Source: Diadema setosum
Taxonomy: Eukaryota; Echinodermata; Echinoidea; Diadematoida; Diadematidae
Length of the DNA stretch: 64,000 nt
NCBI GenBank assembly: GCA_033980235.1
Contig: CM067075.1
Span: 15,636,844 to 15,700,843, forward strand
Reading direction: 5' to 3'
Below, one piece after another: positions 34,578 through 45,915 of this stretch. The notes beneath the pieces were generated by a model. That model saw nothing but the letters and a program-made list of their open reading frames with translations, made no database searches and had not been told where the DNA came from. A program made the position numbers and the translations under genes. Positions within the stretch are counted from its first letter, which is position 1. Each line of letters starts with the position of its first letter.

Positions 34578-35043
34578 ACCTCTGCCAAGCAGCTACTTTC
34601 CACCGATGATCTTGCTTCCATAGAGATCAGCGATTTCCACACCCATAGGTATACATGCTGAAAAATCACCTGATTTCCCAATATAGAAGCCTTTGTTACG
34701 TCATAAACCCTCAGCTGCATGGCACGCCTCGCCCTAGCAGAAACTAGAGCACGCATTTTAGTGCACGCATGCAAACCTCAAATACGCTCAGCCTGAACTC
34801 CCAAGTTCATTGACCCAACCTGCCAAAATATTAAAAATCCTTCATAAATTCCCTAAAAATTCTTGGATCACTACTCAAATTTAATTATCTGTTACTTGTA
34901 TCATTCTAAACCTTTCCTGCAAGTTTCATCCAAATCTGTTCACTACTTTTTGAGTTATTTTGCACACGGACAAACAAACTAACTCTCAAACGAACACACA
35001 AACCAACGGTAACGAAAACATAACCTCCTCCCTTGGCAGAGGT
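34578..35043. mobile_element. 466-bp repeat with ACCTCTGCCAAG inverted ends
   Basis: ACCTCTGCCAAG at 34578-34589 is perfectly inverted as CTTGGCAGAGGT at 35032-35043. The interior contains TTTTTGAGTTATTTTGCAC and a run of ACAAAC-like units before the right end. An inverted, shorter relative starts at 35411. I have the impression this is a common dispersed repeat of marine animals, but cannot name it with certainty. Confidence 0.6.
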
Positions 35044-35410
35044 AATAAAACGTTGATGCTGGATGACGTCAATGCTGATAATCATTAGGTATATCGAAAA
35101 ATGAGAATGACAGAAAACAAAACTCTGTGACATGATATACAACACCTGTTGAATGATATCTGTTGAGACGTATCGGCATAGTGCCACTACCGTCTGGTGT
35201 CCTATATTCTAGTGTCTCTAATCAGAATCTCTCTTGTCAAAAATCTTGCCAAACTAAAGTTCAGTATCTTTCAGGTGAGTGATATTTGTGGAGACATTAT
35301 CAGTAGTGCCTCTAGAAATGACCGATAACAAGCAGCAATCTATGCTATACAGTATCTTACAGCTTTCTTTTTTCTCCCTTTCTGTTTGTCTCTGTCTTTG
35401 GTTTATTTGT

Positions 35411-35710
35411 TACCACTGCCAAAGAAGGAGGAGGCTAAGTGATCATCAGTGTTGGTTTGTCTGTTTGCAAAATAACTCAAAAAGTTTGTGAACAGATTTG
35501 AATGACACTTTCAGGAAAAGTTGATAATGATACAAAGAACAGGTGGTTAAATTTTGGCAGTCACCTAGGAATTTTTATGGATTTTTGAAGGATATTTTAT
35601 CTTTTGGCATATAAGGTCAATGAACTTGGGAGTTCTAGCATTGTGTTCTGGAGGTTTACATATACGCACTAAAGTGTGTGCTCTGCTATGACGTAAACAA
35701 AAGGTTGGCT
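35411..35710. mobile_element. inverted, truncated relative of the 34578 repeat
   Basis: Begins TACCACTGCCAAAGAAGG, a decayed complement of the 35043 end. It shares CAAAATAACTCAAAAAGT, GAACTTGGGAGTTC and ATGACGTAA in matching order. The similarity stops where the AGGG element begins at 35714, so that element either inserted here or marks a breakpoint. Confidence 0.6.
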
Positions 35711-35713
35711 GGC

Positions 35714-36105
35714 TTAAAGGGACTGTGCAGTACTGGTTGAGGTGGGGATTCATGTTTTGAACATTCCTAAGTGAGACAATGAAAAGCCTCTTATAGAATA
35801 TGAAAAAGCATGTAATTCTAAGAAGGACTCAGCATTTATCTGATGAAAATTGGTTTTCAAATTGCTGAGATATCAAAAAAAAATGCTAATGATAAAAGGC
35901 GACATGCCACAACTTTATTAGGATCTCTTTGTTTCACCTTGTTTTTGGATATCTCAGCCATTTCAAAACCAATTTTCATCGAATAAACTTTTGATACCCC
36001 TTAGAACTGCATGCTCTTTGACATCTCATAGAGTGATTTCTGAATATCTCGCAAAACGTTAAAAGCTAAATCCTCACCTCGACCAGAACTGTACACACCC
36101 TTTAA
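35714..36105. mobile_element. 392-bp palindromic AGGG element, full copy
   Basis: TTAA|AGGGACTG at the left and CCCT|TTAA at the right. Both arms carry GGCTGAGATATC-type and GATGAAAATTGGTTTT-type blocks in opposite orientation, meeting at CTTTATTAGGATC near the centre. The ends and TTAA/TA flanks fit a cut-and-paste DNA element, but the superfamily is uncertain. No ORF. Confidence 0.75.
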
Positions 36106-36229
36106 GGTAGGAACAAAACATATTCAGCCATAATAGTTACATATCTTTCTGGTGGTCATCAATAAACCCACTTTTCTTTTTTTATCAAGTCTCAGTTGGC
36201 AATGCAATTGACATTGCCAAAAATCAAAA

Positions 36230-36780
36230 CAACCCTTTTGTACTTTTTCCCATCTCAACCAGGATAGGTCTAGATCAGGGCCACTGATGACCTCTGACCT
36301 TCGCCAAGACCACTGTCCTCATTCTGTTAGGGCACGGACCACCTGATGTCATTTGTGGTGGGCAGCGTCCAGCTGAGACCCCCCTGGTCAGACAGAATTT
36401 GTTCCCATTAATTTCTAGTGATAACGAGCCGATGACAGACCGGACTCCCTGCGTGAAACCGTGTTGTGTTTGCTAACTGGGCAAGCTGGACCTAAACAGA
36501 TCTGGCAGGCGCCGAGTTCAGTTTCAGCTTAAAATAGTACGTGGGAAGCAGAAATACAGTCTGAGCCGGTCCTAGGTGACAACCGAAATCAAAACAAGCT
36601 TTAAAGGGCAAACTTGACACTATTCCAGTAAAACAAACTGCAGCAGGCCATGTTTTGCATTTAATCCCAAGTGCCACCCTAGGTGAATCATATATCCGAT
36701 GCACTTTAGTAAGTGTTTCCAACAGACCATGATTCTTGACTTCTAATGAAACAAAAGAATCTGTTTGGTCTTAAAACATG
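36230..36780. other. unique-looking non-repetitive segment
   Basis: Compared with its surroundings this segment is balanced in base composition and free of simple repeats. No coding signal was recognised. It could be conserved non-coding DNA; only cross-species alignment could show that. Confidence 0.25.
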
Positions 36781-36781
36781 T

Positions 36782-36782
<1 letters not shown>

Positions 36783-36815
<33 letters not shown>
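36783..36815. repeat. C33 run
   Basis: Thirty-three consecutive C, the longest homopolymer in the window. The length may be inexact because such runs are hard to sequence. Confidence 0.9.
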
Positions 36816-36816
<1 letters not shown>

Positions 36817-37079
36817 CAGGATGGAGTATTTTAATGCCATTTTAGGTTTTTACCAAATGTACAAACCGTATGAGGGATATTTGTTGAAAGTGAGATTTGT
36901 GAAAGTGAAAATATAATAAATAAACAAATACAGATGGTGATTCCAGAGGATACTCGGATCACCTAAGAAACATGAGACAATAGTGACAGACAAGGAGGTA
37001 GAGAGAAGTGACAGCATACATGAAAGACAAAAACAAGGAAAGAAAGAATGACGGAAAACAGAATAGACAGCTATCATGA

Positions 37080-37490
37080 AACAGATTATGACCTGGAGAG
37101 AGAGAGAAAAAAAGGACAAATTACACACTGGAACAAATTGGGAAAAAGCAGAGAAAGACTGGAAAATGCAGGTAAAGACACAATGAGTGAGAGAATGATA
37201 GAGAAATAAACAGAGGAGAAATTAAAAGAGTGACATGGAGTAACAGAGAAGAAGAGGAGAGCAAAAGAAAAAAAAAACAGGGTGAGAAGGAAAGGAAAAT
37301 ATCAGAGAACTGGTTCAAGAGAGAGTAATTAAAGTCTACAGACAGATAAGAAAAAAAAAACAGGGGGAAAAAAACCAGACAGATAAGAAATGTGAGTGAG
37401 AGATATAGAAGAATTAAAAAAAGAAAGAAAGAGAGAACAGTGAGAGTAAGGAGTGAAACCATGGCAACAACATCCAAAGGAAAAAAAAAA
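37080..37490. repeat. purine-rich tract (GA/AAG)
   Basis: Strongly purine-biased plus strand. Long minus-strand ORFs here are rich in Phe, Leu and Ser, as expected from the complementary pyrimidine strand, and are not genes. Confidence 0.8.
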
Positions 37491-37991
37491 GGTGCCAACA
37501 AATGATGGTATAGTGGGTATCAGAATTTATCACCAGGTGCTCTACTATCACGATGTGGAGAAACGCTAAGTGACGAAAAGGAACCGAAATAGATGGATCA
37601 GAGAGGAGAAACTTTGGCGAGACGGAGACAGGGCGGGGAAACAGGTGGGAAAATATCTGGGGCAGGCGATGACGACACGGTGAGCAAAAAACTGGGAAAA
37701 CAAACCCAGGAATTTCTCCCTGAAACATGATCGGCAAACTGGTATTGAGCTGCCACAGATATGAGCGGAAAGTGACATATCACGCGGAAACCGTGCGACA
37801 CCCGGAGAAGAAGACGATGGAGGGTCTAAGGAAGGATGCTTAACAGGGAAGACAGGGGTATGGGGGGGGGGGAGTGGGGGAGGAGGCAGGAGGAGGAGGC
37901 GGAGGTGGGTGCCCCTGAAACCGATCTGACTGCTGACGATTCCAAGACATGATGGATGAGGCCGGGTTGCTAATAACAGATCACGGGGGCC

Positions 37992-38008
37992 TTTCATTTC
38001 CATGCAAA
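37992..38008 (+). promoter_or_regulatory. 17-bp octamer-containing motif, copy 1
   Basis: TTTCATTTCCATGCAAA, followed by TGA. It includes ATGCAAAT, the POU/Oct consensus. Further copies lie at 39219 and 41848. Confidence 0.35.
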
Positions 38009-38192
38009 TGAGACAATAACACATTCATGGCTGCCGATGCTAATAAGGACACACCACGCGCACCGCCGGAAGAAGTTGGAGCACACGGCACACAATGGTT
38101 CTCGAGGCTTGTTCATACACATGACAACACTAACAAGTAAGGTTTGAATTACAGCTCAAATCACCAATATTTGAACTTGCCTTGAAAGATGA

Positions 38193-38213
38193 CCCCCCCC
38201 CCCCAAAAAAAAA
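38193..38213. repeat. C12-A9 homopolymer junction
   Basis: Twelve C directly followed by nine A. Confidence 0.85.
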
Positions 38214-39218
38214 GAGATCATTAAAAGCAGAGTTAGAACCACCAATGGAATGTTACAATTTTAGCACACATTCACACAAGATCAAATTTCACTTCTCAAG
38301 CTTGAGCTTGCTGGTAGCTGCAGGAGCACATGCTTTTTTACCAAAGTGTGATCTCCCTCTATTGATCCTTTGCAACTGCACGCACTACCCGAGTGTGCAT
38401 CGATGATTCATACGCATCAACATAAATGCATCCTGCGCTTCCTCAAAAATAAACGTTATTATTTTGATTAAAAAATGAAGAAAAGGAATGAAGAACTTAT
38501 TAGCAGAGCTAATATTCTCAAAAGTCTAATTGATGACTGGTGTTTGGGGATACACACATTACTATGAGGTGTGGGCCACAGTCGAAATCTCGCTTGCGTG
38601 TGTGTGTGTATGTGTAAACAGACCCTGTCGTGGATCCATCTCGACATTAGTAGCACAACTGGAACAAGACTACCAACCACTTCTTTCCAGTGGTACAGAT
38701 TTCTTTTTTCGGAAGGAAAAGGAGTATCATTCAACAATGTTGTAAAGTAGGTCACTGTAATGAACAAGATTCCTCAGTCTCTATCTGGGCTCGTTCATTG
38801 ACGGATCGGAAAGTGGGCGAAATCAAAATGATTGGGTGCGGGGAGGGGGTGGGGGAGGAAACAATAGCTAGGAAATGACCTACATAAGCAGCTGCAGGTG
38901 AAATTTGCCAAAATGGAAATTCCGCCGGAGGGAGGGAGAGATGCAAGCTGTGAACAACGAGGAATTAAGATGATGAATAAGAGAGGTAATCAAATGTTGA
39001 CGGAACGACAACGGGACATGGAAGGTGGAGATTTTAGGGATGGAAAAATGTCATCCAAGAAGAAGAAAGAGGGGAAATCACGGCGGGATAGATTTTGAGA
39101 GAGATTCCAGGGGGAGGAGGAGAAGGAGCATCGGAGTCGATACGCCTTCACTCATTGGCTGCTGAAGTTTCAATGGGCCGACGATGGATCGCATTGACGA
39201 GGCGGACGCAGGACTAAT

Positions 39219-39235
39219 TTTCATTTCCATGCAAA
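39219..39235 (+). promoter_or_regulatory. 17-bp octamer-containing motif, copy 2
   Basis: Same 17 bp as at 37992, followed by CTGG, so the octamer itself ends AAAC. Flanks are unrelated to the other copies, apart from a nearby TTAATTAG homeodomain-type site. Confidence 0.3.
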
Positions 39236-40287
39236 CTGGACTAATCCATTCGAGTGCTTAATTAGGCTACAAACAGGACTGTGAGGAGAGGGTCAGTGTT
39301 CGCAAACTCTACAAGGTTTCTGATGAGTGACTCCGAAGAAATATCACATATTCCTTCCATTTCTCTTGCCCTCTCTCTCTCTCCATCTCTCTCTCTCTTT
39401 TTTTTTCTGACTTGAAGGCAAAACATAGTTCTCAGAAAAGCTCAAAATTCATCTTCTACCATTTGGAAGTTCCTTGCAATACATCGCAAAGGTCTACCAA
39501 GATACATTGTACTTGTCTGGCTGACCTGATTTTGCAGGATAATGAGTTGTTTTGTTTGACATATTTTGAGATCTCAAGTATAGTATGATTTTGATTGTAG
39601 TACATGATTTTTTTTTTTCCAGAACAACCCTCCTAGTTTAGTAGTGGGTGGGTAAAAGTTATGTGCATGATGATAGATCGTGCCTCAGCAATCATATTTC
39701 ACAATGAGCTCTATGCAATTCACTGTAGTGCAGAAGATTAGTGGATACTGCTGTGGCCCAGTTCGTCAATTACCTATAATTGATTATTGAAGAAAAAAAT
39801 GCAGCAACCAGGATTGGGTATGCTCCGAGACTGTAGCACTTACCGCTTTTCTTTTCCTTTTCTCTTCTTTTCTTTTTTTTTTGTTTTTGGCTAATATTTT
39901 GCATTTCCATCATGACCCAACTGAAATTGTTTTATCACACCAATATTACAGCAATATTCCACACATTTATTATGCACATATATGTATGTCCATTTTTGAG
40001 CAACAATCAATAGTGTCTGCAGCTGTACGAAAACTATGTTTTAATTTTAACAGTCTTAACACTACTGAACACTGTGAGAGATTTTTACTTTATATCTAAA
40101 TGAGTAGTCTTTTTGACATCCTCTCATTGATCAGGAAAAAATGAAGCTTTCTAAATCAACCAGATGTCTGGAATGCAATTGCTAATGAATAGAGATATAC
40201 CTCATCCCCTTTAATCCCAACCATATCATCTCCCTTAATCCCTACCATATCACCATAGCCTTCTTGGTGGACTCAGGCATGCTGTTA

Positions 40288-40308
40288 CCCCCCCCCCCCC
40301 CCCCCCCC
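40288..40308. repeat. C21 run
   Basis: Twenty-one C, then T and four more C. Confidence 0.9.
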
Positions 40309-40609
40309 TCCCCAGTAGGCTGGGTAACTCAGGTCAGGCTTGAAGGAATCATCTGCATGCTGATGAAAGAAAGCATGACAAGTTACAGCTACAGTGTGTG
40401 TAAGTGCCTTGGCACATTGTCATGCATTCGTCTATTGAACGGACAAATGAGAAACTTGGCATTATGCATCCAGCTTGAGCCTCTAGAGAGAGACTGGTTG
40501 TATTCATAATGTGCAATAAACTCTTGCATAATAAACAACAACATCAACGCAGCCTGGGAAAGGGAATTGGAGCTGGAGGTCATGGAGTTCAGGGATGACA
40601 TGAAGCGGT

Positions 40610-40960
40610 TGCAGTGGATGGATGGTGGTGATGAGAAAGGGTGGTAAGAATGAAGGCGATGGTGGTGATGTGAGTTGCTGATGTTAATGGCAACAATCTT
40701 GGTGGTGGTAATAGTGGCAGTTGTGGTCGTGGTTAATGGTGAAAATGATAAAGTTGATAGTGGTAGCGGTTGCATTGGTCTCAGTTACTGATGATGATGG
40801 TGGTGGTGGTGGTGGTAATGTAAGTGGGCATAGTGGTAGCCGTGGCGGTTGAAGTTGATGACAGGTGTAATTAGGGTAAATGTCACAACACTGTGGAGAA
40901 TGTGATGATGATACTGTGGCTGTGGTGGTGACTGTGTTACGGTTTGTGGATTTGGTGTGT
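40610..40960. repeat. degenerate GGT/GAT trinucleotide field
   Basis: Plus strand is rich in GGTGGT, GATGGT and GTGGTA units over about 350 bp. Minus-strand ORFs across it are low-complexity (Thr, Ile, His, Pro). Confidence 0.85.
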
Positions 40961-41189
40961 GCATGTGTGTCTGTGTGGGTGTCCATGAAATATTTTTGGC
41001 TTGACAAGGATCCTTAAATGATACCTACAGTTAAAAGGAAGAAAAAAATTGAACACTATAGATCTTACCAGCAAGGCCAAAAATTAAGCTGACTTCACAT
41101 CAGCCTAAGATGTGAAAACACTCTTAATCATCTGTCACACCCTAAATGACATGGGGGAACTTTGGTCCACTCATAGAGACTTTGCAAGA

Positions 41190-41460
41190 AGAGAATATGC
41201 AGAAAGGATGAAAAAGAAGAAAGAAGAGATGAAAGAGGGAATGAAGGAAGGGGAAAGGAAGAAGGAAGGGAGGGGAAGATGAAGAGGAAGAAGAAGGGAT
41301 GAGGAGGAAAAGGGGAAACTAAAAGATGACAGAGAAAAAAGAGAATATTAAGGAAGTGAATACAGGGGAGGAAAGATGAAGGAAGGAAGAGGAGGAAGAG
41401 GAGGGAAAAGAAGAAGAAGAGGAAGAAGTGGAGAAGGAAGAGTTAAAAGGGCAGTAATGG
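41190..41460. repeat. purine-rich GGA/AAG tract
   Basis: Almost pure G/A on the plus strand, with AAG, GGA and AGAAG units; only a few pyrimidines interrupt. It could form triplex DNA. Confidence 0.85.
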
Positions 41461-41847
41461 AAGAACCAGAGATGTATAGTATGTAGCTGACAACCCGCAT
41501 GAATAATAAAACAGCCATGCCGTGGACGTCTTGAAGATCAGGGCAGCGAAGAGTCAGCCGAGACATGGAGGCATTAATGTCTCCAACTCACAGGGGCCAG
41601 ATCCACAATCGCCTCCCCAAACCCGAGATGTGAAAACAGCCTTACCAGCAGCTTTGCCCATATTGACTGGGTGGGTCAGGGGTATCCAGCCGACACTTTA
41701 GACTGTGTCAAACCGAGTGTCTCACCCCCAAGTAGACTATGAATAAGGAATGGGGCAGCGGGCGGAGGGGGGGCAAGGATGCGGTTGTTAACGCCAACGG
41801 ATGACACTTCAACCCCAACTGGGATTCCTGGTGATGCTTCACCAATG

Positions 41848-41864
41848 TTTCATTTCCATGCAAA
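41848..41864 (+). promoter_or_regulatory. 17-bp octamer-containing motif, copy 3
   Basis: Shares TTTCATTTCCATGCAAATGA (20 bp) with copy 1. Same orientation as the other two. Confidence 0.35.
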
Positions 41865-41924
41865 TGACTTCCTGGTCAGAGGTGTTAACCCGATGAATGC
41901 TGTAAAGGTCCATACCCCCCGCTT

Positions 41925-41955
41925 CCCCCCCCCCCCCCAAAAAAAAAAAAAAAAA
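41925..41955. repeat. C14-A17 homopolymer junction
   Basis: Fourteen C run straight into seventeen A. Confidence 0.85.
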
Positions 41956-42154
41956 TGAATACAAGAAGAAAGGAGGACTGCCATTTTGCTTTCAGGTTCT
42001 TTCCAATCACCCCCATTCAATAACGGCCTGTACCTCATTGATCCCTACCAAGCCCAACCCGCAGATGCAATTTAACGCGTTAGCAACAAAGTAGGGCTCT
42101 AGATAACATGGTTGCTTCACACTCATACATTCACATGCAAACAGACATTCACAC

Positions 42155-42158
<4 letters not shown>

Positions 42159-42186
<28 letters not shown>
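42159..42186. repeat. CA microsatellite
   Basis: A perfect (CA)n run of about 14 units. Confidence 0.9.
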
Positions 42187-42190
<4 letters not shown>

Positions 42191-43624
42191 TATTACAAAC
42201 AAGTATTTACACAAGTACAGTTTTTCAATGTATCAAATTACGGGAGGGAAGGAAGACAGAAATATAATGAGAAGATAAGACAGTGACAGGGTGGTAAATT
42301 GCAGGAAATGAAGAGAGGATTAGGTCTTACCCCAGCCTCGGTTCAATCAGCCCCAATTCTAATTAGATCACGCATACAGACATGTCCTTCAAACTCTAAG
42401 CTCCACCCCTCTATCAAGTCATAGGAGCAATCTCTCCTCCAATCAGCTGCCTTCATCTCAACTCACTCACAAGTTACTCCACCCACTGAATCTACTGTCC
42501 AGCAGAACTCTTGGACAGCCTTAAAACACCCTATTATTGTAATGGCTACATTCTGTGTTCGATCTTTTGCCAGGAAATAATGAAAACAGAAATCCTTCAT
42601 GGCATTCTAGCATGTCACGTTGATTAGCTCGTATATTTACATAAAGTTGTCTCACCTTTTTCACTGCCTTGTCTGTCAGATTCTTAGCCAATTTCAAGAT
42701 ATCGTCACGGCAACTGCAATTTACTCAGTCATGTGCATCGGGGAGAGATAGAGACGTGATGAGTGGCTCTGTAATACAGCAGATATTACATTGACACCAA
42801 GTGTCATGTAGGTAGCAATGTTGGATAACCCTGTAAAGGTCTGGAGGTGTGCTTTCTGTGAATGTGCTTAGTCCCACACATGCCTCTTCAATGCGGGCTC
42901 TCGATGACACTCGACAGTTACTTGGCCTAGAGGGGAATGACGCCGTGTGTCACAGGAAGGGTCTGAGGGCTGGCCCTTGGTCTTTTGAACAAACAATGTT
43001 GTCAACACTTCCTCTTCACATCTTGTCGTTGCATCCCATCAACGAGCTAACTCTATTTCTCACTCGATCTCTCGCTCTTTCTCTCTCCTATCTCTCTTTC
43101 CTAGTCTCCTCCATTCTCTCTTCCTTCACCGTTATCACTCTCCCTCTCAGTGTTTTATCTGTGTGCCACTTCTCATAATTATATTCCCTGTCGATTCTGC
43201 AATCATAGCATGAATATCACTCCACTATCCACTGCTCCCTTCACTGTCTTCACCTCCCCTATCTCATTCATTGACACCCCTCCTCCCCCCCCGTCCTTTT
43301 TTTCTCTCTTTTTTTCCTGACATTTGATATTGAAAGGACTTGCCTCGACTAGCCTGCACATTGTTGCCAGTTTTTCTTTGCCAAAATTGTGCTTTAACTA
43401 TTGACTGTTTGGATTATGTTGACGATGTTTATTTGGTAAATAAATTAATTAGTGTGAAATTTCATTTCACATTGTCAAAAAAAAAATACTCCTTGGATTT
43501 TGTTTAGTCCATGACATGTAAAAGATTATCTTTCTCTATCTATCTATTTCTAAGTATCTCTTTATATATCTCTCTTTATATATCTTTCCCTCTTCTTCAC
43601 TTTGCACCCCTCCCCAAACTATCT
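42187..43624. other. gene-free stretch
   Basis: Mostly unique sequence with a CT-rich section (43060-43150). No recognised gene; a 109-codon frame at 42849-43178 runs into the CT-rich section. Confidence 0.5.
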
Positions 43625-43646
43625 CCCCCCCCCCCCCCCCCCCCCC
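43625..43646. repeat. C22 run
   Basis: Twenty-two consecutive C. Confidence 0.9.
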
Positions 43647-43659
43647 GTTTCCATTGGGC

Positions 43660-45120
43660 TGTGAACAAGGCATGCTTCTCTGACCCAACAATCAATGTTT
43701 GATAACTGAGCTTGTAGTGGCAACATGAAGTTCAAACAGCGCGGGGGCCCCCTGCGGAATCAAATCTAATTCCCTCCAGCCAAGAGCGATAAAAGTAAAT
43801 ATATGTCTGGCTGGAGGAGCATATATGCGCTCATGCTTCCAATAATTAGACTACTCACATCAGCCTACCCCATCCCCCCACCCGCACATCTCAAGGCGGA
43901 GTTTATACATAATACATATAGTATGATGAATGTATGTTGGCCCTCTTGTGTTGACTGAAGGAAATTTGTGGAATGTTTTAATACTAGCCTGTATGTGCTA
44001 CCAAATGAAGAACTGTCACATGTGATCATTTCATCTGAAATGAACCACAGTGGAATGATATGCATTTCCAGAGACCCCTAGTATATTTCGGGTGATGCAA
44101 ATATACTCCAAGATTAAACTGCCTAGGGGTTTACTCTAAATATCTGAAGATGCAAAGGCCAATGTTTCTTGATTACATAAACCAGCACATTCTTATCATA
44201 TGACAATATATGTATATGAGTGTGTTCTTTATTTATATTTTTTTCCTTTTTTTTTTTGGAAGGGGGGGGGGGGGTTCACTTCATAAAAAGTAAGTACCAG
44301 AAAATATGACTGAAGGATATATGTCTATTATCTGTTTTCAAAGGCTGCTCACTATGGCTTTCATCAAATTCATCTTTGTTTTTGTCTCCCTCAAACTGCT
44401 TTTATCCAGTGTAGTATTAATTTCCAAGATTGTTAAAGAGATTGGCAAAAGGCGATTATAATGTGGATCAAAAAGTTCATCACATAAAAGCACTACACTG
44501 TAGAATGCAATTGACACAATGAAGAAATGTACAAACAAAATCAAACTTTGGAGAATGCTGGTATGTGAGCTATTTCACTGATGTTCCTCAATGATCTGGC
44601 TACATACCACCAGAGCATTCTATTGCATGGAATGAATGCCTTAGCGTCATGCTATCTGATGACATATAAAAGAAGGTTGCAACCAATGTATGACTCTAAT
44701 GTGGCAGAGAAAGGAAAAGCAATGGTTGAATACCTAAAGATGAGTATGTAATGTATGCAAAATGCAACATATCTTTCTTATCACTTCCTATTATGAGTCT
44801 TGTTTTCAAAGAAGCCAAACAGCAACAAGTCTGATGGGTGTTGCCATGGTGTTTATAATCAGCATGAGTTACAATAAATTGTTACAAATGTAGCAAAGAT
44901 TGCCTGCGAAGGAAAAATAAATGATTTAAAAGTTTGTAATCACCGCTGGTGACCTGTTTGTGTATCTTTATCAATGGTATACTGGGATGGTGGTAATGGG
45001 AGGTTTAGCCAAGCAAACCATACAGAGGAAATGTCTGCTGTAGCAAAATCAGCATGTACTAAACAAGCTAAGATACAAAAAGAGGTTGGTTTCACAATCA
45101 TATATTTAATAAATATTTCC
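43660..45120. other. gene-free stretch
   Basis: Contains a short non-repetitive segment at 43740-43860 with TCTAATTCC and AATAATTAG, which are homeodomain-type motifs. The T11-GGAA-G13 composite is at 44247-44274. No coding sequence recognised. Confidence 0.45.
44247..44274. repeat. T11-GGAA-G13 composite
   Basis: The reverse complement of a C-run/A-run junction, with a 4-base interruption. Confidence 0.8.
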
Positions 45121-45124
45121 ATTT

Positions 45125-45127
<3 letters not shown>

Positions 45128-45157
<30 letters not shown>
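45128..45157. repeat. TA microsatellite
   Basis: A perfect (TA)n run of about 15 units, followed by ATAGATACAGATACAGATAG and a GA run. Confidence 0.95.
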
Positions 45158-45161
<4 letters not shown>

Positions 45162-45892
45162 AGATACAGATACAGATAGATACAGAAAGTAAAGAGAGAG
45201 AGAGAGAGAGAGATTGAGAAAGATTGAAAGGGAGAGAGATACATACATACGTACGCTAAAAAATGTTTGCCCATGAAGTAGTGATTTACATTGAAGGCTT
45301 TACACATTAACAAAGCTCAAAAGAGTTTCCTCATTGATACAGGGTTCCATATGGCATATTTGCCCATATTTCACATATCACAAGGCAAACACAATCATCA
45401 CGGCATACACTTATCTCTCCGTGCCGGGTCTGCCCACTCACAATCAAAGAATGTCACGTGGCCGAGGTTCTGTTTGTATTTATTTTGCTTCCTCATCATA
45501 AACGTGCACGTGTGTGTGTGCCCTATAAAAATGCATAGTGATACACACGCCCACAAACTCGCACATAAGCTTCGGTTCCCTGCGTGTTTCTTTCTATTTT
45601 TGTAATCTTTATTTTTTTCTGATTTTTTTTAAAACACACGCAGATTGAGATTCACCAACACGTATGCCACCACACTGCCACGAAAAACACGCTCCTGGTT
45701 ACCCACTCTGTGCGCACTGCACGCACGCAAGCACACACCGCCAAACAGTGTTTGGTGATGCCGAGTTCAGGAATGCTATTTACTCAGCAAACATTCCACT
45801 TAATTCATGAATATTATATTTGTCAATTCATGACTGTGTACATAGTCGTCTACATTCAAAACCCTAAATCCTTCTCAACCCCCATTCCCCAA

Positions 45893-45915
45893 CCCCCCCC
45901 CCCCCAAAAAAAAAA
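45893..45915. repeat. C13-A10 homopolymer junction
   Basis: Thirteen C followed directly by ten A, then GAAAGAAGAAAG. Confidence 0.85.

Noticed and set aside
40610..40960. Regularly spaced GGT-rich units considered as a CRISPR or satellite array
   Set aside because: There is no fixed repeat-spacer structure; this is degenerate trinucleotide sequence in an animal genome.
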